A DNA stretch of 64,000 bases from Blautia sp. (GCA_017475035.1 JAFVGK010000088.1:1-64000), one strand, 5' to 3'. Counted from the first letter of the stretch, positions 17,120 through 26,433 are shown. Translations and numbers: made by a program. The notes: generated by a model from the sequence alone, not told the origin.

Positions 17120-19918
17120 TCATGAATTCGCTTCTGCATACGCAGCATAGTCATAATTCTCAACCTTGGTAAGAGGCTCTGCGCCATATGGGTTCTCCAG
17201 AGCGCCTGCCCAGTTCATGCCAAAGCCGAAGTCATATGCATTGCCTGCAGCATCAACATAGCACTCAAGGTCGCGCGGAACGTCCTCAAGCTGTGCCTCT
17301 ACAGCTTCCATGCTGACCGGCTGCTGGAATACCAGATGTCCGTCCGGCTCAGTCTGGCCAAGGATCATCTCGGCGACAACATCTGTCTTCTGGTTGTTAT
17401 AGCTGACGAAGATCACATCGGCAAGAGGCTCAACCTCTGTCCAGACCATCGGGCGCTCCATCTTCATGGACACGATGACCGGAATATCACCTGCCGCGGA
17501 AGCTGCGTACTCGAGAGCCTCGAGATGTCCATAGTTCGCGTCCGCAGGAGCGGTGTTGCCCTTGAAGGAGCGGTTCTCTTTGGAACCATCTTCCAGTGTC
17601 AGGCCGGAAATGGAGGGATCTCTCGCGGTGTCAGCGGTATATTCCGCATACTGCAGAGAGTATGGATACCAGACTTCTTCCACATCCTCGATCTCACCGG
17701 CAGCAACCTGATCTTCATAATTGACCCAGACAGTGGTCGCATGGGAATCATAGGACAGGCTGTACGGAGCAGTCATGCCGACAAGAATATAATCACAGCC
17801 GGCAATCTCTTCCTCGGAGGCTCTTTCAATGCCGTCCTCGGTCGGGGTATCCGTTACGATGTTGAAGTACTTGGACAGGATATCGAGATCCATGCCCGGC
17901 GTCCAGCTTGGCGTACCCGGATTGATGCCCTGCATCCAGCTCACGGAGAAGCCCGTGCTGAAGACATACGGTACATAAACGGTAGGCATCTCTACAGCTT
18001 CGCCGGTAAGAACGCCATCGTTTTTGATCATAGCGACAGACTGTCTCTGGGTCTCAAGACCATAAGCCTCAGCAGACTCGGAGAAGACGATCTCATCCGC
18101 ATATGCGCTGTCACAGTACGGCTGCTCAAACATGTTCAGGTTCAGCATCACAACAAAGAAACGATACGCAGCAGCTCCTAAAAGCTCTTTCGCGCCGTCT
18201 TCGCCAAGCTCATCCGCCAGGAGGCCATAAGCTTCGGCGATCGCGTCAAAGTTGCCGTTGCCGCCAAGGAGGTTAGCACCTCTCTTCCACTGAAGAGCCA
18301 TGCGCTCACCTACTGTCATGCCTTCGCTGCCCCAGGTACCGGTAGCATCGCCCGCGCCAAAGTCGCCCTGGGTACCCCAGTCGGTAATGATCAGGTTGTC
18401 ATAACCGAATTCGTTCAGCATGTCATACTGATATGCACTGTAGGCACCGGCCCATTCTTCGCCGCCGTAGGCCTTGCCTTCGCCGTCCACGTTCACAGCG
18501 TACTCGGTCATGATACCGGAGGACTTGGTCTCTCCCGGAAGATTGAACACGCCGTCAAAGTAAGTAATCAGATGAGCTTCAAAGTTATCGCCGGGGAATA
18601 CCGCATAACGGCCGCCCTTGCTGTGGTCATCACGTCCGCCCTCAGTGGAGCCGGCGCCTGCAAAATGCTTGGTGAAGCAGAATACAGACTCATCACCCCA
18701 GCCGAGGTCATTGCCGTCTGCGTCATAGGTGGACTGCATCGCGTTGACATACGCGGTAGCGATATCCAGTGTAAGCTTCGGATCCTCGCCATAGGTGCCG
18801 CCCGCACGGTTCATAACCGGAGAAGCGATATCGACCTGCGGTCCAAGAAGAGCGGTAACGCCCGCCGCACGATACTGTTTTGCAGTCTCATTGCCGATCT
18901 CGGCGGCCAGCTCCGGATCCATCGTGGAAGCCAGAGACAGGGTTTCGATCAGGCCGGAAATGTTCGCCGGGTCGATGGAGATCATAGCCGGAATACCGTA
19001 GAAGCAGCCTTCTGCCGCTGCCTGGATCGCGTTTGCCCATTTTGCGTGAGCACCGCCGCCCTGACGGATCTGACGGGTAACGCCGCCGCGTCCGCCGTTC
19101 TGCAGGAAGGTCAGGGAACCGTCGCCCTCAGCCAGAGGCTCGGTCGTAAAATCGCCCCAGCCGCCATGGCTGAGCACTGCTGCCAGCTCTGCGCCGCTCA
19201 TCTGAGCAACCAGGTCAGCCGCACGCTCTTCGGTTGACAGTCTCCAGTCTTCATATGCGTCGAGCTCGCCGTTTCCGTTGAGATCCTTGAATGCATAGCC
19301 ATCCGCTTCAACAATCTTCACACCGGAATAGGTGGAAAGACCAAGGGTCGCGCCGTCTTCGTTGACAATCTTAACCCAGCCGTCTGCGGTAACTTCGACG
19401 GTGTATTTCTCACCGGCTTCAGGAATATAGTCCTCTGCCGCTGCAGCTTCACCTTCAACAGCTGCGGCATCCTCAGCGTTCGGATCCGCGTATGGATTCG
19501 CATAAGGATTGTCTCCGCCTTCTTCGCCGCCTTCAGCAGGCGCGGCGTACGGATTTGCATAAGGATTGTCTCCGCCTTCTTCGCCGCCTTCAGCAGGGGC
19601 AGCGTACGGATTCGCATAGGGGTTGTCTGAATCCCCGCCCTCCGCGGGAGCGGCATACGGATTCGCATAGGGATTATCTGAATCCGCTCCATCCGCGGGA
19701 GCGGCATACGGATTTGCATAGGGGTTGTCTGAATCTGCGCTGTCCGCCGGGGCTGCGTACGGATTTGCATAGGGGTTATCCGCATCCGCGCTGTCCTCTG
19801 CAGGTGCTTCATAAGGGTTCGCATAGGGGTTGTCTTCCGCGAATGCGCTTACGCTTCCGATTGCCGTAATCGCCATCGCCATACTGACTGCGATCGCGCA
19901 CATCTTACGCATCTTCAT
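17120..19918 (-). CDS. Secreted glycoside hydrolase family 3 protein with Asn-Pro-Tyr tandem repeats
   Basis: A 932-residue exported GH3 enzyme. Residues 1-27 are a signal peptide. Residues 29-147 are seven tandem units of about 17-19 residues built on DNPYANPYAAPA, an acidic low-complexity linker. A calcium-loop-like segment DLNGNGELDAYED follows at 212-224. The GH3 barrel carries KH at 417-418 and the predicted nucleophile D513 in LIITDWG; the second GH3 domain completes the C terminus. Likely a beta-glycosidase acting outside the cell; the sugar is not predictable. No sortase signal or transmembrane anchor is seen. AAGGAG six nucleotides before the ATG fixes the start. It diverges from a second GH3 gene. 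Confidence 0.88.
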   Translation of the reverse strand: MKMRKMCAIAVSMAMAITAIGSVSAFAEDNPYANPYEAPAEDSADADNPYANPYAAPADSADSDNPYANPYAAPADGADSDNPYANPYAAPAEGGDSDNPYANPYAAPAEGGEEGGDNPYANPYAAPAEGGEEGGDNPYANPYADPNAEDAAAVEGEAAAAEDYIPEAGEKYTVEVTADGWVKIVNEDGATLGLSTYSGVKIVEADGYAFKDLNGNGELDAYEDWRLSTEERAADLVAQMSGAELAAVLSHGGWGDFTTEPLAEGDGSLTFLQNGGRGGVTRQIRQGGGAHAKWANAIQAAAEGCFYGIPAMISIDPANISGLIETLSLASTMDPELAAEIGNETAKQYRAAGVTALLGPQVDIASPVMNRAGGTYGEDPKLTLDIATAYVNAMQSTYDADGNDLGWGDESVFCFTKHFAGAGSTEGGRDDHSKGGRYAVFPGDNFEAHLITYFDGVFNLPGETKSSGIMTEYAVNVDGEGKAYGGEEWAGAYSAYQYDMLNEFGYDNLIITDWGTQGDFGAGDATGTWGSEGMTVGERMALQWKRGANLLGGNGNFDAIAEAYGLLADELGEDGAKELLGAAAYRFFVVMLNLNMFEQPYCDSAYADEIVFSESAEAYGLETQRQSVAMIKNDGVLTGEAVEMPTVYVPYVFSTGFSVSWMQGINPGTPSWTPGMDLDILSKYFNIVTDTPTEDGIERASEEEIAGCDYILVGMTAPYSLSYDSHATTVWVNYEDQVAAGEIEDVEEVWYPYSLQYAEYTADTARDPSISGLTLEDGSKENRSFKGNTAPADANYGHLEALEYAASAAGDIPVIVSMKMERPMVWTEVEPLADVIFVSYNNQKTDVVAEMILGQTEPDGHLVFQQPVSMEAVEAQLEDVPRDLECYVDAAGNAYDFGFGMNWAGALENPYGAEPLTKVENYDYAAYAEANS
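19478..19834 (-). repeat. Seven-unit coding tandem repeat (NPYANPY units)
   Basis: In-frame units of 51-57 nt begin at residues 30, 48, 65, 82, 99, 118 and 137 of the secreted GH3 protein. Units are close in DNA sequence, so copy number could vary by slippage or recombination without breaking the frame. Confidence 0.85.
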
Positions 19919-19971
19919 ATTGAGCTCCTTTCCTTCGTGAATCTTATGAATCTTGTTTCAATTGAAAAACA

Positions 19972-20008
19972 GTTCTGAGACGTGTGATAGGTTCCGAGAC
20001 GTTTATAG
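19972..20008 (-). promoter_or_regulatory. Tandem direct repeat in the leader of the secreted GH3 gene
   Basis: gttctgagacgtgtgatag (19972-19990) is followed at once by gttccgagacgtttatag (19991-20008). It lies just downstream of the predicted transcription start for the minus gene and is a candidate regulator site. Confidence 0.4.
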
Positions 20009-20029
20009 AATTAAGCCCATCGTGTTTTT

Positions 20030-20058
20030 ATCATAACTTACAATCTCTGCTCTGTCAA
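20030..20058 (-). promoter_or_regulatory. Promoter for the secreted GH3 gene
   Basis: Minus strand TTGACA (20053-20058), 17 nt, TATGAT (20030-20035), about 110 nt before the start codon. The divergent gap 19919-20286 holds this promoter, the direct repeat and the plus-strand promoter, and no gene. Confidence 0.75.
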
Positions 20059-20146
20059 CTTATTTTTTTACAGCGAAATAGCTAATTCAAATCCCACCGC
20101 ATTAAAAGAAATATTATAATATTCCTAATTGCGTATGGTTTTTTCG

Positions 20147-20176
20147 TTGACAATCAACCCTATATACAGGTATAAT
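20147..20176 (+). promoter_or_regulatory. Promoter for the membrane-anchored GH3 gene
   Basis: TTGACA (20147-20152), 18-nt spacer, TATAAT (20171-20176); both boxes are consensus. It leaves a leader of about 100 nt. Confidence 0.82.
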
Positions 20177-20286
20177 GTTTTATCATGTTCTTCATCTCCT
20201 GTACTGCTTTAGCCCGGCAGCGTTTTTTCCGAAGAACATCTCCGTAACTATCCACTCTTATTTTTAAAGAAAGCAGAGGAACAAAC

Positions 20287-23200
20287 ATGTTAGGACTGAT
20301 TCAAAAACTCATCGGACCTGTCCTCTATGGCATGGGTGTCAGCGAGGCCGACCTGACCTCCTACCTCACGATGCTCTCCAAGTACATCTATGTACTTCTG
20401 GCTGCATTGGCGATCCTCATCCTTGTCATGATTTTCGGCGGACTGGCAAAAAAAGGCAGCCGTGCCTTCCTCCGCCTGCAGACATTGATCGCGTTTATTG
20501 CCTGCGTCGCAATCGTCGCGAATCTCATCTGCTGGGGACCGATGAAAACAAACGTAGCAAACTTCTTAAACGGATCCAGCATTGAGCTCACGGAAGAGAC
20601 CGTTGCCAAGAGCAAAGAGGTCATCCAGAAGGTCGGTGAAGAAGGCATCGTCCTTCTTAAAAATGATGGCCTGCTTCCCCTTTCCGGTGATGTGAAGAAC
20701 CTCAATGTCTTTGGCTGGGCTTCCACAAACCCGATCTTCGGCGGTACCGGTTCCGGTTCCTCCGACGCTTCTACGGCAGTCGGTATTCTTGGTTCCCTGA
20801 CAGACGCGGGCTACTCTGTCAACGAGGATCTCTCCAAAATCTATACCGATTATCGGACCGAACGCCCCACGATCAGTATGAATGCACAGGACTGGACGCT
20901 TCCGGAGCCTACCGTGGATGCTTACACAGATGATGTAATGTCCGCGGCTAAAGATTTTTCCGACACGGCAGTCATCGTGATCTCCCGCTCCGGCGGTGAA
21001 AATGCCGACCTTCCGACAGACATGGGCGCCGTCATCGCGGGAACCTATAACCAGGCTTCTCTCGCTGCCGCTCCCGCAAACTTCACCTACATGCTTTCCA
21101 GCTACACCAACAACGGCAGCTATGATGATTTCGAGGCAGGAGAGTCCTATCTGGAGCTTTCCGTCACCGAAGAGCAGATGGTCGAAAAGGTCTGCACAGA
21201 GTTTGACAATGTCGTTGTCGTCATCAACGCCAACAACCCGATGGAACTGAACTGGGTAGAAGAATACCCGGCTATCAAGTCGGTTCTTCTTGCCCCCGGC
21301 GCCGGCAACACCGGATTTGCCGCTCTCGGCAAGATTCTGAACGGTTCCGTGAACCCAAGCGGTCGCACGGCTGATACCTTTGTGCGCAGCCTCGCTGATA
21401 CCCCGTATTTCAACAATATCGGCAACAACCGCTACAACAACGTAGACGACCTGAACCACCTTCTTGTCCAGTATGACCAGGCTGCGATCGGAAACATTTC
21501 CTTTGCGCAGTATGTGGAAGGCATCTATGTCGGCTACAAGTTCTATGAAACGGCCTTTGATGAAGGTCTCATCAAAGAATATTATGATGTTGTACAGTAT
21601 CCGTTCGGCTATGGCCTCAGCTACACCAGCTTCGAGCAGGCGATCGAAAACTTCTCCGCCGACGGAGACAACGTTGAGTTTGACGTCACGGTAACCAATA
21701 CAGGCGATGTTGCCGGCAAGGATGTCGTGGAAGTCTACTTTACTCCGCCATATGAGAACGGCGGCATCGAAAAAGCTTCCGTGAATCTTGCTGACTTTGG
21801 AAAGACCGCTCTCCTTGATGCCGGCGCATCCGAGACCATTCACTTCTCGATCCCGAAGGATGAGCTTGCTTCCTATGATTCCAACGGAATCAAGATCGCA
21901 GGCGGCGGTTATATCCTCGAAGCAGGTGAATACACGATCTCTGTAAGATCTGATTCCCATAACGTGCTTGCGTCTGAAAGCTTTACCGTTGACGCTGATA
22001 TTGATTACTCTTCCGGCAGACCGTCTGACCTGACTCCTGCGACAAATCAGTTCCAGGATTACTCCAGAGGCCAGTTCGTACAGCTTTCCAGAGCAGACAG
22101 CTTTGCCAACTATGATGAAGCCTGCGGACCTCTCGCAGACAGCGCTTATGTCCTTGCGGATGAGCTGAAGCAGGTTCTCGCCAACAATTCTGTCGTCGCT
22201 TTCCGTCCGTCCAATGACGGTGATGAGATGCCGACCCAGGGCTCCGGCGGCACGATGAAGCTTGCCGAGCTGCGCGGTGCGGCTTATGACGATGAGAGAT
22301 GGGAGACCCTCATTGACCAGATGACGACTATCGAGCTGGTGAATGTCGTCAACCTCGGCGGATGGCAGACTGCCGCGGCTGAGAGCGTCGGCAAGAAAGC
22401 CACCTCTGACTGCGACGGACCTGCAGGACTTTCCAACTTCATCACAGGCGTTTACGGCACCGCTTATCCTGCTGAGCTTTTGATGGCACAGACCTGGAAT
22501 AAAGCTCTTCTCGAAGAGATGGGCGAGGCTATGTCCAAAGAATATCAGGAAGCGAACAACTACGGCTGGTATGGTCCGGCTATGAACACACATCGTTCTG
22601 CATTTGCAGGCCGTAACTTCGAGTACTTCTCCGAAGACGGCGTACTGGCCGGCATGCTTGCAGCAGCCGAAATCAACGGAGCTGCAAAGAACGGCGTTTA
22701 TCCGTATATCAAGCACTTTGCCCTGAACGATCAGGAAATCAACCGTCTGTCTGTCCTCATGACCTGGGCTGATGAACAGGCGATCCGTGAGATCTACCTC
22801 AAGCCGTTCGAAATCGCTGTCAAGAAGTTCGAAGGAACCAGCATTGCCGTCATGAGCTCCTTCAACTGGATCGGGCCTATCCCGAGCTGCGCAAACAACT
22901 TCCTGCTTAACAATGTCCTCCGTGATGAGTGGGGCTTCGTCGGCTTTGTTGAGACCGATTATGACGGTTCTTATGGTTATATGATCACGGATTCCGTCAT
23001 CCGCAACGGCGGCGACCTGATGCTGGGCTTTGGTATGGCCGGAACCAATCAGGTAGACACCTCTAATGCGACGACAGTCAAGGCTCTTCGCCGCGCAGTG
23101 AAGAACATCATGTACACCCAGGTCAATTCCGGTGTTTACGCATCTGAAGACGCCAAGGGAGGCATGGACAACTTCACCAAGACCTTCCTGATCGCGGATG

Positions 23201-23289
23201 TCGCCATCGGCGCCTGCCTGCTGCTTCTCGAGATCCTGCTTCTCGCTATTCATGGGAAGAACAAGAAAAAGAGAGCTGCTAAAGAGTAA
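20287..23289 (+). CDS. Membrane-anchored GH3 beta-glycosidase with reversed domain order
   Basis: A 1000-residue protein. Two hydrophobic segments (about 33-51 and 66-84) open it and one (about 968-988) closes it before a lysine-rich tail. The GH3 C-terminal domain and a fibronectin-III-like domain come first; the TIM-barrel domain follows with KHFALNDQE and predicted nucleophile D891 in VETDYDG. This swapped order is known from ruminal GH3 enzymes of Ruminococcus albus and Butyrivibrio. It should cleave beta-linked glycosides at the cell surface. AGAGGA precedes the ATG. A long open frame on the opposite strand (20566-23343) is a codon-bias shadow. Confidence 0.88.
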   Translation: MLGLIQKLIGPVLYGMGVSEADLTSYLTMLSKYIYVLLAALAILILVMIFGGLAKKGSRAFLRLQTLIAFIACVAIVANLICWGPMKTNVANFLNGSSIELTEETVAKSKEVIQKVGEEGIVLLKNDGLLPLSGDVKNLNVFGWASTNPIFGGTGSGSSDASTAVGILGSLTDAGYSVNEDLSKIYTDYRTERPTISMNAQDWTLPEPTVDAYTDDVMSAAKDFSDTAVIVISRSGGENADLPTDMGAVIAGTYNQASLAAAPANFTYMLSSYTNNGSYDDFEAGESYLELSVTEEQMVEKVCTEFDNVVVVINANNPMELNWVEEYPAIKSVLLAPGAGNTGFAALGKILNGSVNPSGRTADTFVRSLADTPYFNNIGNNRYNNVDDLNHLLVQYDQAAIGNISFAQYVEGIYVGYKFYETAFDEGLIKEYYDVVQYPFGYGLSYTSFEQAIENFSADGDNVEFDVTVTNTGDVAGKDVVEVYFTPPYENGGIEKASVNLADFGKTALLDAGASETIHFSIPKDELASYDSNGIKIAGGGYILEAGEYTISVRSDSHNVLASESFTVDADIDYSSGRPSDLTPATNQFQDYSRGQFVQLSRADSFANYDEACGPLADSAYVLADELKQVLANNSVVAFRPSNDGDEMPTQGSGGTMKLAELRGAAYDDERWETLIDQMTTIELVNVVNLGGWQTAAAESVGKKATSDCDGPAGLSNFITGVYGTAYPAELLMAQTWNKALLEEMGEAMSKEYQEANNYGWYGPAMNTHRSAFAGRNFEYFSEDGVLAGMLAAAEINGAAKNGVYPYIKHFALNDQEINRLSVLMTWADEQAIREIYLKPFEIAVKKFEGTSIAVMSSFNWIGPIPSCANNFLLNNVLRDEWGFVGFVETDYDGSYGYMITDSVIRNGGDLMLGFGMAGTNQVDTSNATTVKALRRAVKNIMYTQVNSGVYASEDAKGGMDNFTKTFLIADVAIGACLLLLEILLLAIHGKNKKKRAAKE

Positions 23290-23296
23290 AGAAAAA

Positions 23297-23443
23297 CTCA
23301 GGAGCTGAGCAAAAATAGCCCATACGGATGGCACAGGATACATTCCGTCCAGACAAGGCAGCGGAAGGAGCCGCAGCGGCCTGCTGCGACTGGCAGCAAC
23401 GCAGCCTTGGCGGATTCATACGCGCCGGATGTAATGGCTATTT
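23297..23443. other. Multi-stem intergenic structure, possible RNA or repeat
   Basis: After a small CTCAG/CTGAG hairpin (23297-23309), AAATAGCC (23313-23320) pairs with GGCTATTT (23436-23443), enclosing ACGGATG with CATTCCGT (23324-23330, 23341-23348), CAAGGC with GCCTTG (23354-23359, 23404-23409), and TGCTGC with GCAGCA (23382-23387, 23393-23398). It is GC-rich unlike its flanks and has no gene. It lies between the GH3 gene and a terminator. Confidence 0.5.
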
Positions 23444-23459
23444 ATGCACCCTTATTAAA

Positions 23460-23505
23460 AAAGCAGCTCGTGCACAGATCTGATTTGTGCATGGGCTGCT
23501 TTTCT
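23460..23505 (+). terminator. Terminator before the cyclophilin gene
   Basis: AAAGCAGC (23460-23467) and an inner TGCACA pair with TTGTGCA and GCTGCTTT (to 23502), followed by t-rich sequence. Confidence 0.85.
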
Positions 23506-23551
23506 CTGAATTCTTTTGATTCCTTTCAGGTTAAAATGGAGGTAAATTCTT

Positions 23552-24070
23552 ATGTCAAATCCGGTTGTAACCATCACGATGGAAAACGGCGATGTCATGA
23601 AGGCAGAGCTTTATCCCGAAATCGCGCCTAACACCGTGAACAACTTTATCAGTCTGATAAAAAAAGGGTTTTATAATGGCCTTATCTTTCATCGTGTCAT
23701 CAACGGTTTTATGATCCAGGGCGGCTGTCCGGATGGCACCGGTATGGGCGGACCAGGCTACAGTATCAAGGGTGAGTTTTCAAAAAACCGGTTCCCGAAT
23801 GATCTGAAGCATACGGAAGGCGTACTCTCTATGGCCAGAGCCATGAATCCTGATTCCGCGGGAAGCCAGTTCTTCATCATGCATAAAACATCTCCGCACC
23901 TTGACGGCCAGTATGCAGCTTTTGGCAAGATCACTGAGGGTATGGATGTCGTCAACCGCATTGCGGATGTCGACACGGACTATCGTGACCGGCCTCTTGA
24001 CGATCAGGTAATCAAAACCATGACAGTCGATACCTTCGGCGTCGATTATCCGGAACCGGAAAAATGTTAA
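23552..24070 (+). CDS. Cyclophilin-type peptidyl-prolyl cis-trans isomerase
   Basis: A 172-residue single-domain cyclophilin without a signal peptide, so cytoplasmic. It catalyses cis-trans isomerisation of Xaa-Pro bonds. Family motifs are FHRVINGFMIQGG, GTGMGGPGY and SAGSQFFIMH near residue 110. The ribosome site TGGAGGT precedes the ATG. Clear terminators at both ends make it monocistronic. Short single-domain cyclophilins of this kind are usual in Lachnospiraceae. Confidence 0.93.
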   Translation: MSNPVVTITMENGDVMKAELYPEIAPNTVNNFISLIKKGFYNGLIFHRVINGFMIQGGCPDGTGMGGPGYSIKGEFSKNRFPNDLKHTEGVLSMARAMNPDSAGSQFFIMHKTSPHLDGQYAAFGKITEGMDVVNRIADVDTDYRDRPLDDQVIKTMTVDTFGVDYPEPEKC

Positions 24071-24099
24071 AAGAGCTTTTTTGTTGACACATACATTCA

Positions 24100-24157
24100 G
24101 AAAAGACGGCATGGGAACAATAAAATCCTCATACCGCCTTTTCTGCTTTTTTTCACT
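24100..24157. terminator. Bidirectional terminator between ppi and yigZ
   Basis: AGAAAAG-CGG-ATG (from 24100) pairs with CAT-CCG-CTTTTCT (to 24144), followed by gctttttttc. Confidence 0.8.
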
Positions 24158-24168
24158 TAAGAGACGCT

Positions 24169-24825
24169 TTATCTGTCAAATACCAGAATCTCTCCCCCGC
24201 TTTTGGCAAAATAACATTCTCCGGCTTTTGAAATCTGCGCCCGCCCGTTCGAAGCCTCGACAATCTCCTCGCGGGCTCTTTTTTCTTCTTCTGAGGGAAT
24301 GAGCAGAAGCATCGTCACCGCGTCTGTAAACGTGGTATCGCTGACGGCATAATTTTTCTGTGCCGCCAGGTACTGTAGTTTTCCATATCCCGTATAGTCA
24401 GTGACAACCTCAAGCTTTACCGCGCGGACCTTCTCGATCATCCGGCTGGCCGCAAGTCCGGCCCGGACTGCTCCCTGATAGGCGCGCACAAGCCCTCCGG
24501 TTCCCAGGAGGATGCCTCCGAAATACCGCGTCACAACGACTGCGGTATCATAAAGCCCTTCTCCCAATAAGACATCCAGCATCGGCCTGCCCGCTGTCTG
24601 GGAAGGCTCCCCGTCATCACTGCATCTCGTACTTTCCCTGTTAGCCCCGACCGTATACGCATAACAATTGTGTCTGGCATCCCAGTATTTCTTTTTCATC
24701 TCCTCGATGAAAGCCAGTGCTTCTTCTTCCTCTTTCACAGGACGTACCGTTGCGATAAAGCGTGACTTTTTTTCTGTCAGTTCTCCCTCACCGCCTTCAT
24801 ATACTGTGCGATACCTATCCGCCAC
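24169..24825 (-). CDS. YigZ/IMPACT family protein
   Basis: A 218-residue protein with an N-terminal UPF0029/IMPACT domain (about 1-125: KKSRFIA, ARHNCYAY, DDGEPSQTAGRPML, VVTRYFGGILLGTGGL) and a C-terminal DUF1949 ferredoxin-like domain. Relatives are linked to translation quality control or stress, but the bacterial role is not settled. The frame is open further upstream inside the neighbour, but a GTG at 24825 preceded by CAGGAGGC is the clear start. It follows the response regulator by 31 nt and is probably cotranscribed with it. Confidence 0.88.
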   Translation of the reverse strand: MADRYRTVYEGGEGELTEKKSRFIATVRPVKEEEEALAFIEEMKKKYWDARHNCYAYTVGANRESTRCSDDGEPSQTAGRPMLDVLLGEGLYDTAVVVTRYFGGILLGTGGLVRAYQGAVRAGLAASRMIEKVRAVKLEVVTDYTGYGKLQYLAAQKNYAVSDTTFTDAVTMLLLIPSEEEKRAREEIVEASNGRAQISKAGECYFAKSGGEILVFDR

Positions 24826-24856
24826 AAAAAGCCTCCTGTTCTTTTTATCTGCGTGA

Positions 24857-26362
24857 TCATGACTGCCTCCGGCAGTCTTCGATCGTATAGCCATAATACT
24901 CATGGAAGCTGCGCTGAAAATAGGCAAAGTTTATAAAACCAACCTCGGCGCAGATCTTAAACGTCCTGCTGTTTGGCATCATCAGCAGTTCCTTTGCCCG
25001 TTTCATCCGAACGTCATGAACGTAGCGGTTCATATTTCTTCCTACCTCTTTCCTGAACAGAAGATTCAGGTAAGCAGGCGTTACATGAACCTTTTCCGCC
25101 ATCGACTCTAAGCTGATATCCTCTCCGAAATGTTCCTGGATATATTTCTTCACCACTTCCACTTTATTTCTGGAAGCTTTCATCATCCGTTCCAGAAAGA
25201 TCTCGTATTCTGTTATGCACTGGCGGGTTATTTCCAGAATGGAGCCAATATCGCTGCATGCATACAGCTTATCGATCTCGAGATCAAGGCGGCGATCCCG
25301 TACAAAACTCTCTTCCTGGAAAAGCTCCTGGATCACGTTTGAGAAAACGAACTTCACATACATTGCGGAAAACTGTGTCTGCTTCTGGTACTTGTCAACC
25401 AGAAATCCAAAATGCTGTTTCAGCATCTGCACATCTTTACGGCTGATATCCTCAGATATCAGCTGCATCATCTGTGAATCCTGCGTTTCCTCCGTAACCC
25501 ATTTTTCTTTGTCTTCCTCACTGGTAAAAACATGGGTATCCGGATGGTAGAACTTTTCTTCCATTTCCCGTTCCAGCTGGGTAAAAATCTGTATCAGAGT
25601 ACGACCCGCTTTGAAAGAGCCGCTCACGGAAAGATAAAAGCGTGCGGTATATTTTTGCTTTAAATACACATAAAGACGTTTTGCAATCAATACATAATCC
25701 ACATACGTCTCATCAAAAAAAAGAATCGACTGACGTGTATTCAGGTTCAGATAGAAAAAAGAACGGTGCAGTTCTTCCTCAACTTCTTCCCAGAGTGACT
25801 CTCTTGCCGTATCAAAGAAGGGCTGGGCCGATTCGATCATGACAGCGCGATGCCATGCATTCCATCGAGCAAGGTCCAGCTCTTTTGCAGCCTTCTGCAG
25901 CACCTCTGTCTGACCGGAGTAAAGATAACTCTGGAGATAATGTCTGTGCATCACCAGCTCTACGCTCTCTCTTTCCGCCTCTTTTTCCTGACGTGCAGCC
26001 AATTCAGAACGTACTTTATTCAGAGCCGTAACAAAGTCATCTGCGTCAATCGGCTTTAAGACACAATCTGTAACCTGATATCGATTAGCCTCCTGAGCGA
26101 AAGCAAAATCACTGTACCCGCTTAATATAACAACCAGAAGATCCGGATAAAGCTCCCGTACCCGCCTTATCAGCTCCAATCCGTCAACTTTGGGCATCGA
26201 CATATCCGTCATCATGACATCCACATGATTTTCCTTCAAAAATTCCAAAGCCTCACTGCCATCCGAAGCCTCAAACATCTCAAAGTCCTCCTGCTGTTCC
26301 ATGATCAGCCGGACTCCTTCTCTCTCAATTTTTTCATCGTCCACGATCAACGCGCGGTACAT
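24857..26362 (-). CDS. YesN-type response regulator with AraC DNA-binding domain
   Basis: A 501-residue two-component regulator. The receiver domain (1-120) has D8/D9, the phosphoacceptor D53 in MMTDMSMP, S81 and K103 in LKPI. A variable middle of about 270 residues follows, and residues about 400-500 hold two AraC helix-turn-helix motifs. Such regulators usually pair with a YesM-type histidine kinase and control sugar uptake or polysaccharide use; no kinase is adjacent here. The ribosome site AAGGATG is modest. The GH13 gene lies directly upstream, separated by a terminator and a promoter, and is a plausible target. Confidence 0.9.
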   Translation of the reverse strand: MYRALIVDDEKIEREGVRLIMEQQEDFEMFEASDGSEALEFLKENHVDVMMTDMSMPKVDGLELIRRVRELYPDLLVVILSGYSDFAFAQEANRYQVTDCVLKPIDADDFVTALNKVRSELAARQEKEAERESVELVMHRHYLQSYLYSGQTEVLQKAAKELDLARWNAWHRAVMIESAQPFFDTARESLWEEVEEELHRSFFYLNLNTRQSILFFDETYVDYVLIAKRLYVYLKQKYTARFYLSVSGSFKAGRTLIQIFTQLEREMEEKFYHPDTHVFTSEEDKEKWVTEETQDSQMMQLISEDISRKDVQMLKQHFGFLVDKYQKQTQFSAMYVKFVFSNVIQELFQEESFVRDRRLDLEIDKLYACSDIGSILEITRQCITEYEIFLERMMKASRNKVEVVKKYIQEHFGEDISLESMAEKVHVTPAYLNLLFRKEVGRNMNRYVHDVRMKRAKELLMMPNSRTFKICAEVGFINFAYFQRSFHEYYGYTIEDCRRQS

Positions 26363-26433
26363 TTGGCATCATCCTTTTTGTTTATTCTTATTCCCATCTT
26401 GAAATGTACAAGGTTCTTTATTCTCAAGGCGAT

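Noticed and set aside
18572-19237. Long plus-strand frames opposite the secreted GH3 gene, including one through the tandem repeat
   Set aside because: Shadows of the GH3 coding strand; the tandem repeat lacks stops in other frames as a matter of composition.
20566-23343. A 925-codon open frame on the minus strand opposite the membrane GH3 gene
   Set aside because: The plus strand carries clear GH3 motifs, a consensus promoter and a ribosome site; the antisense frame has no recognisable domain and arises from codon bias.
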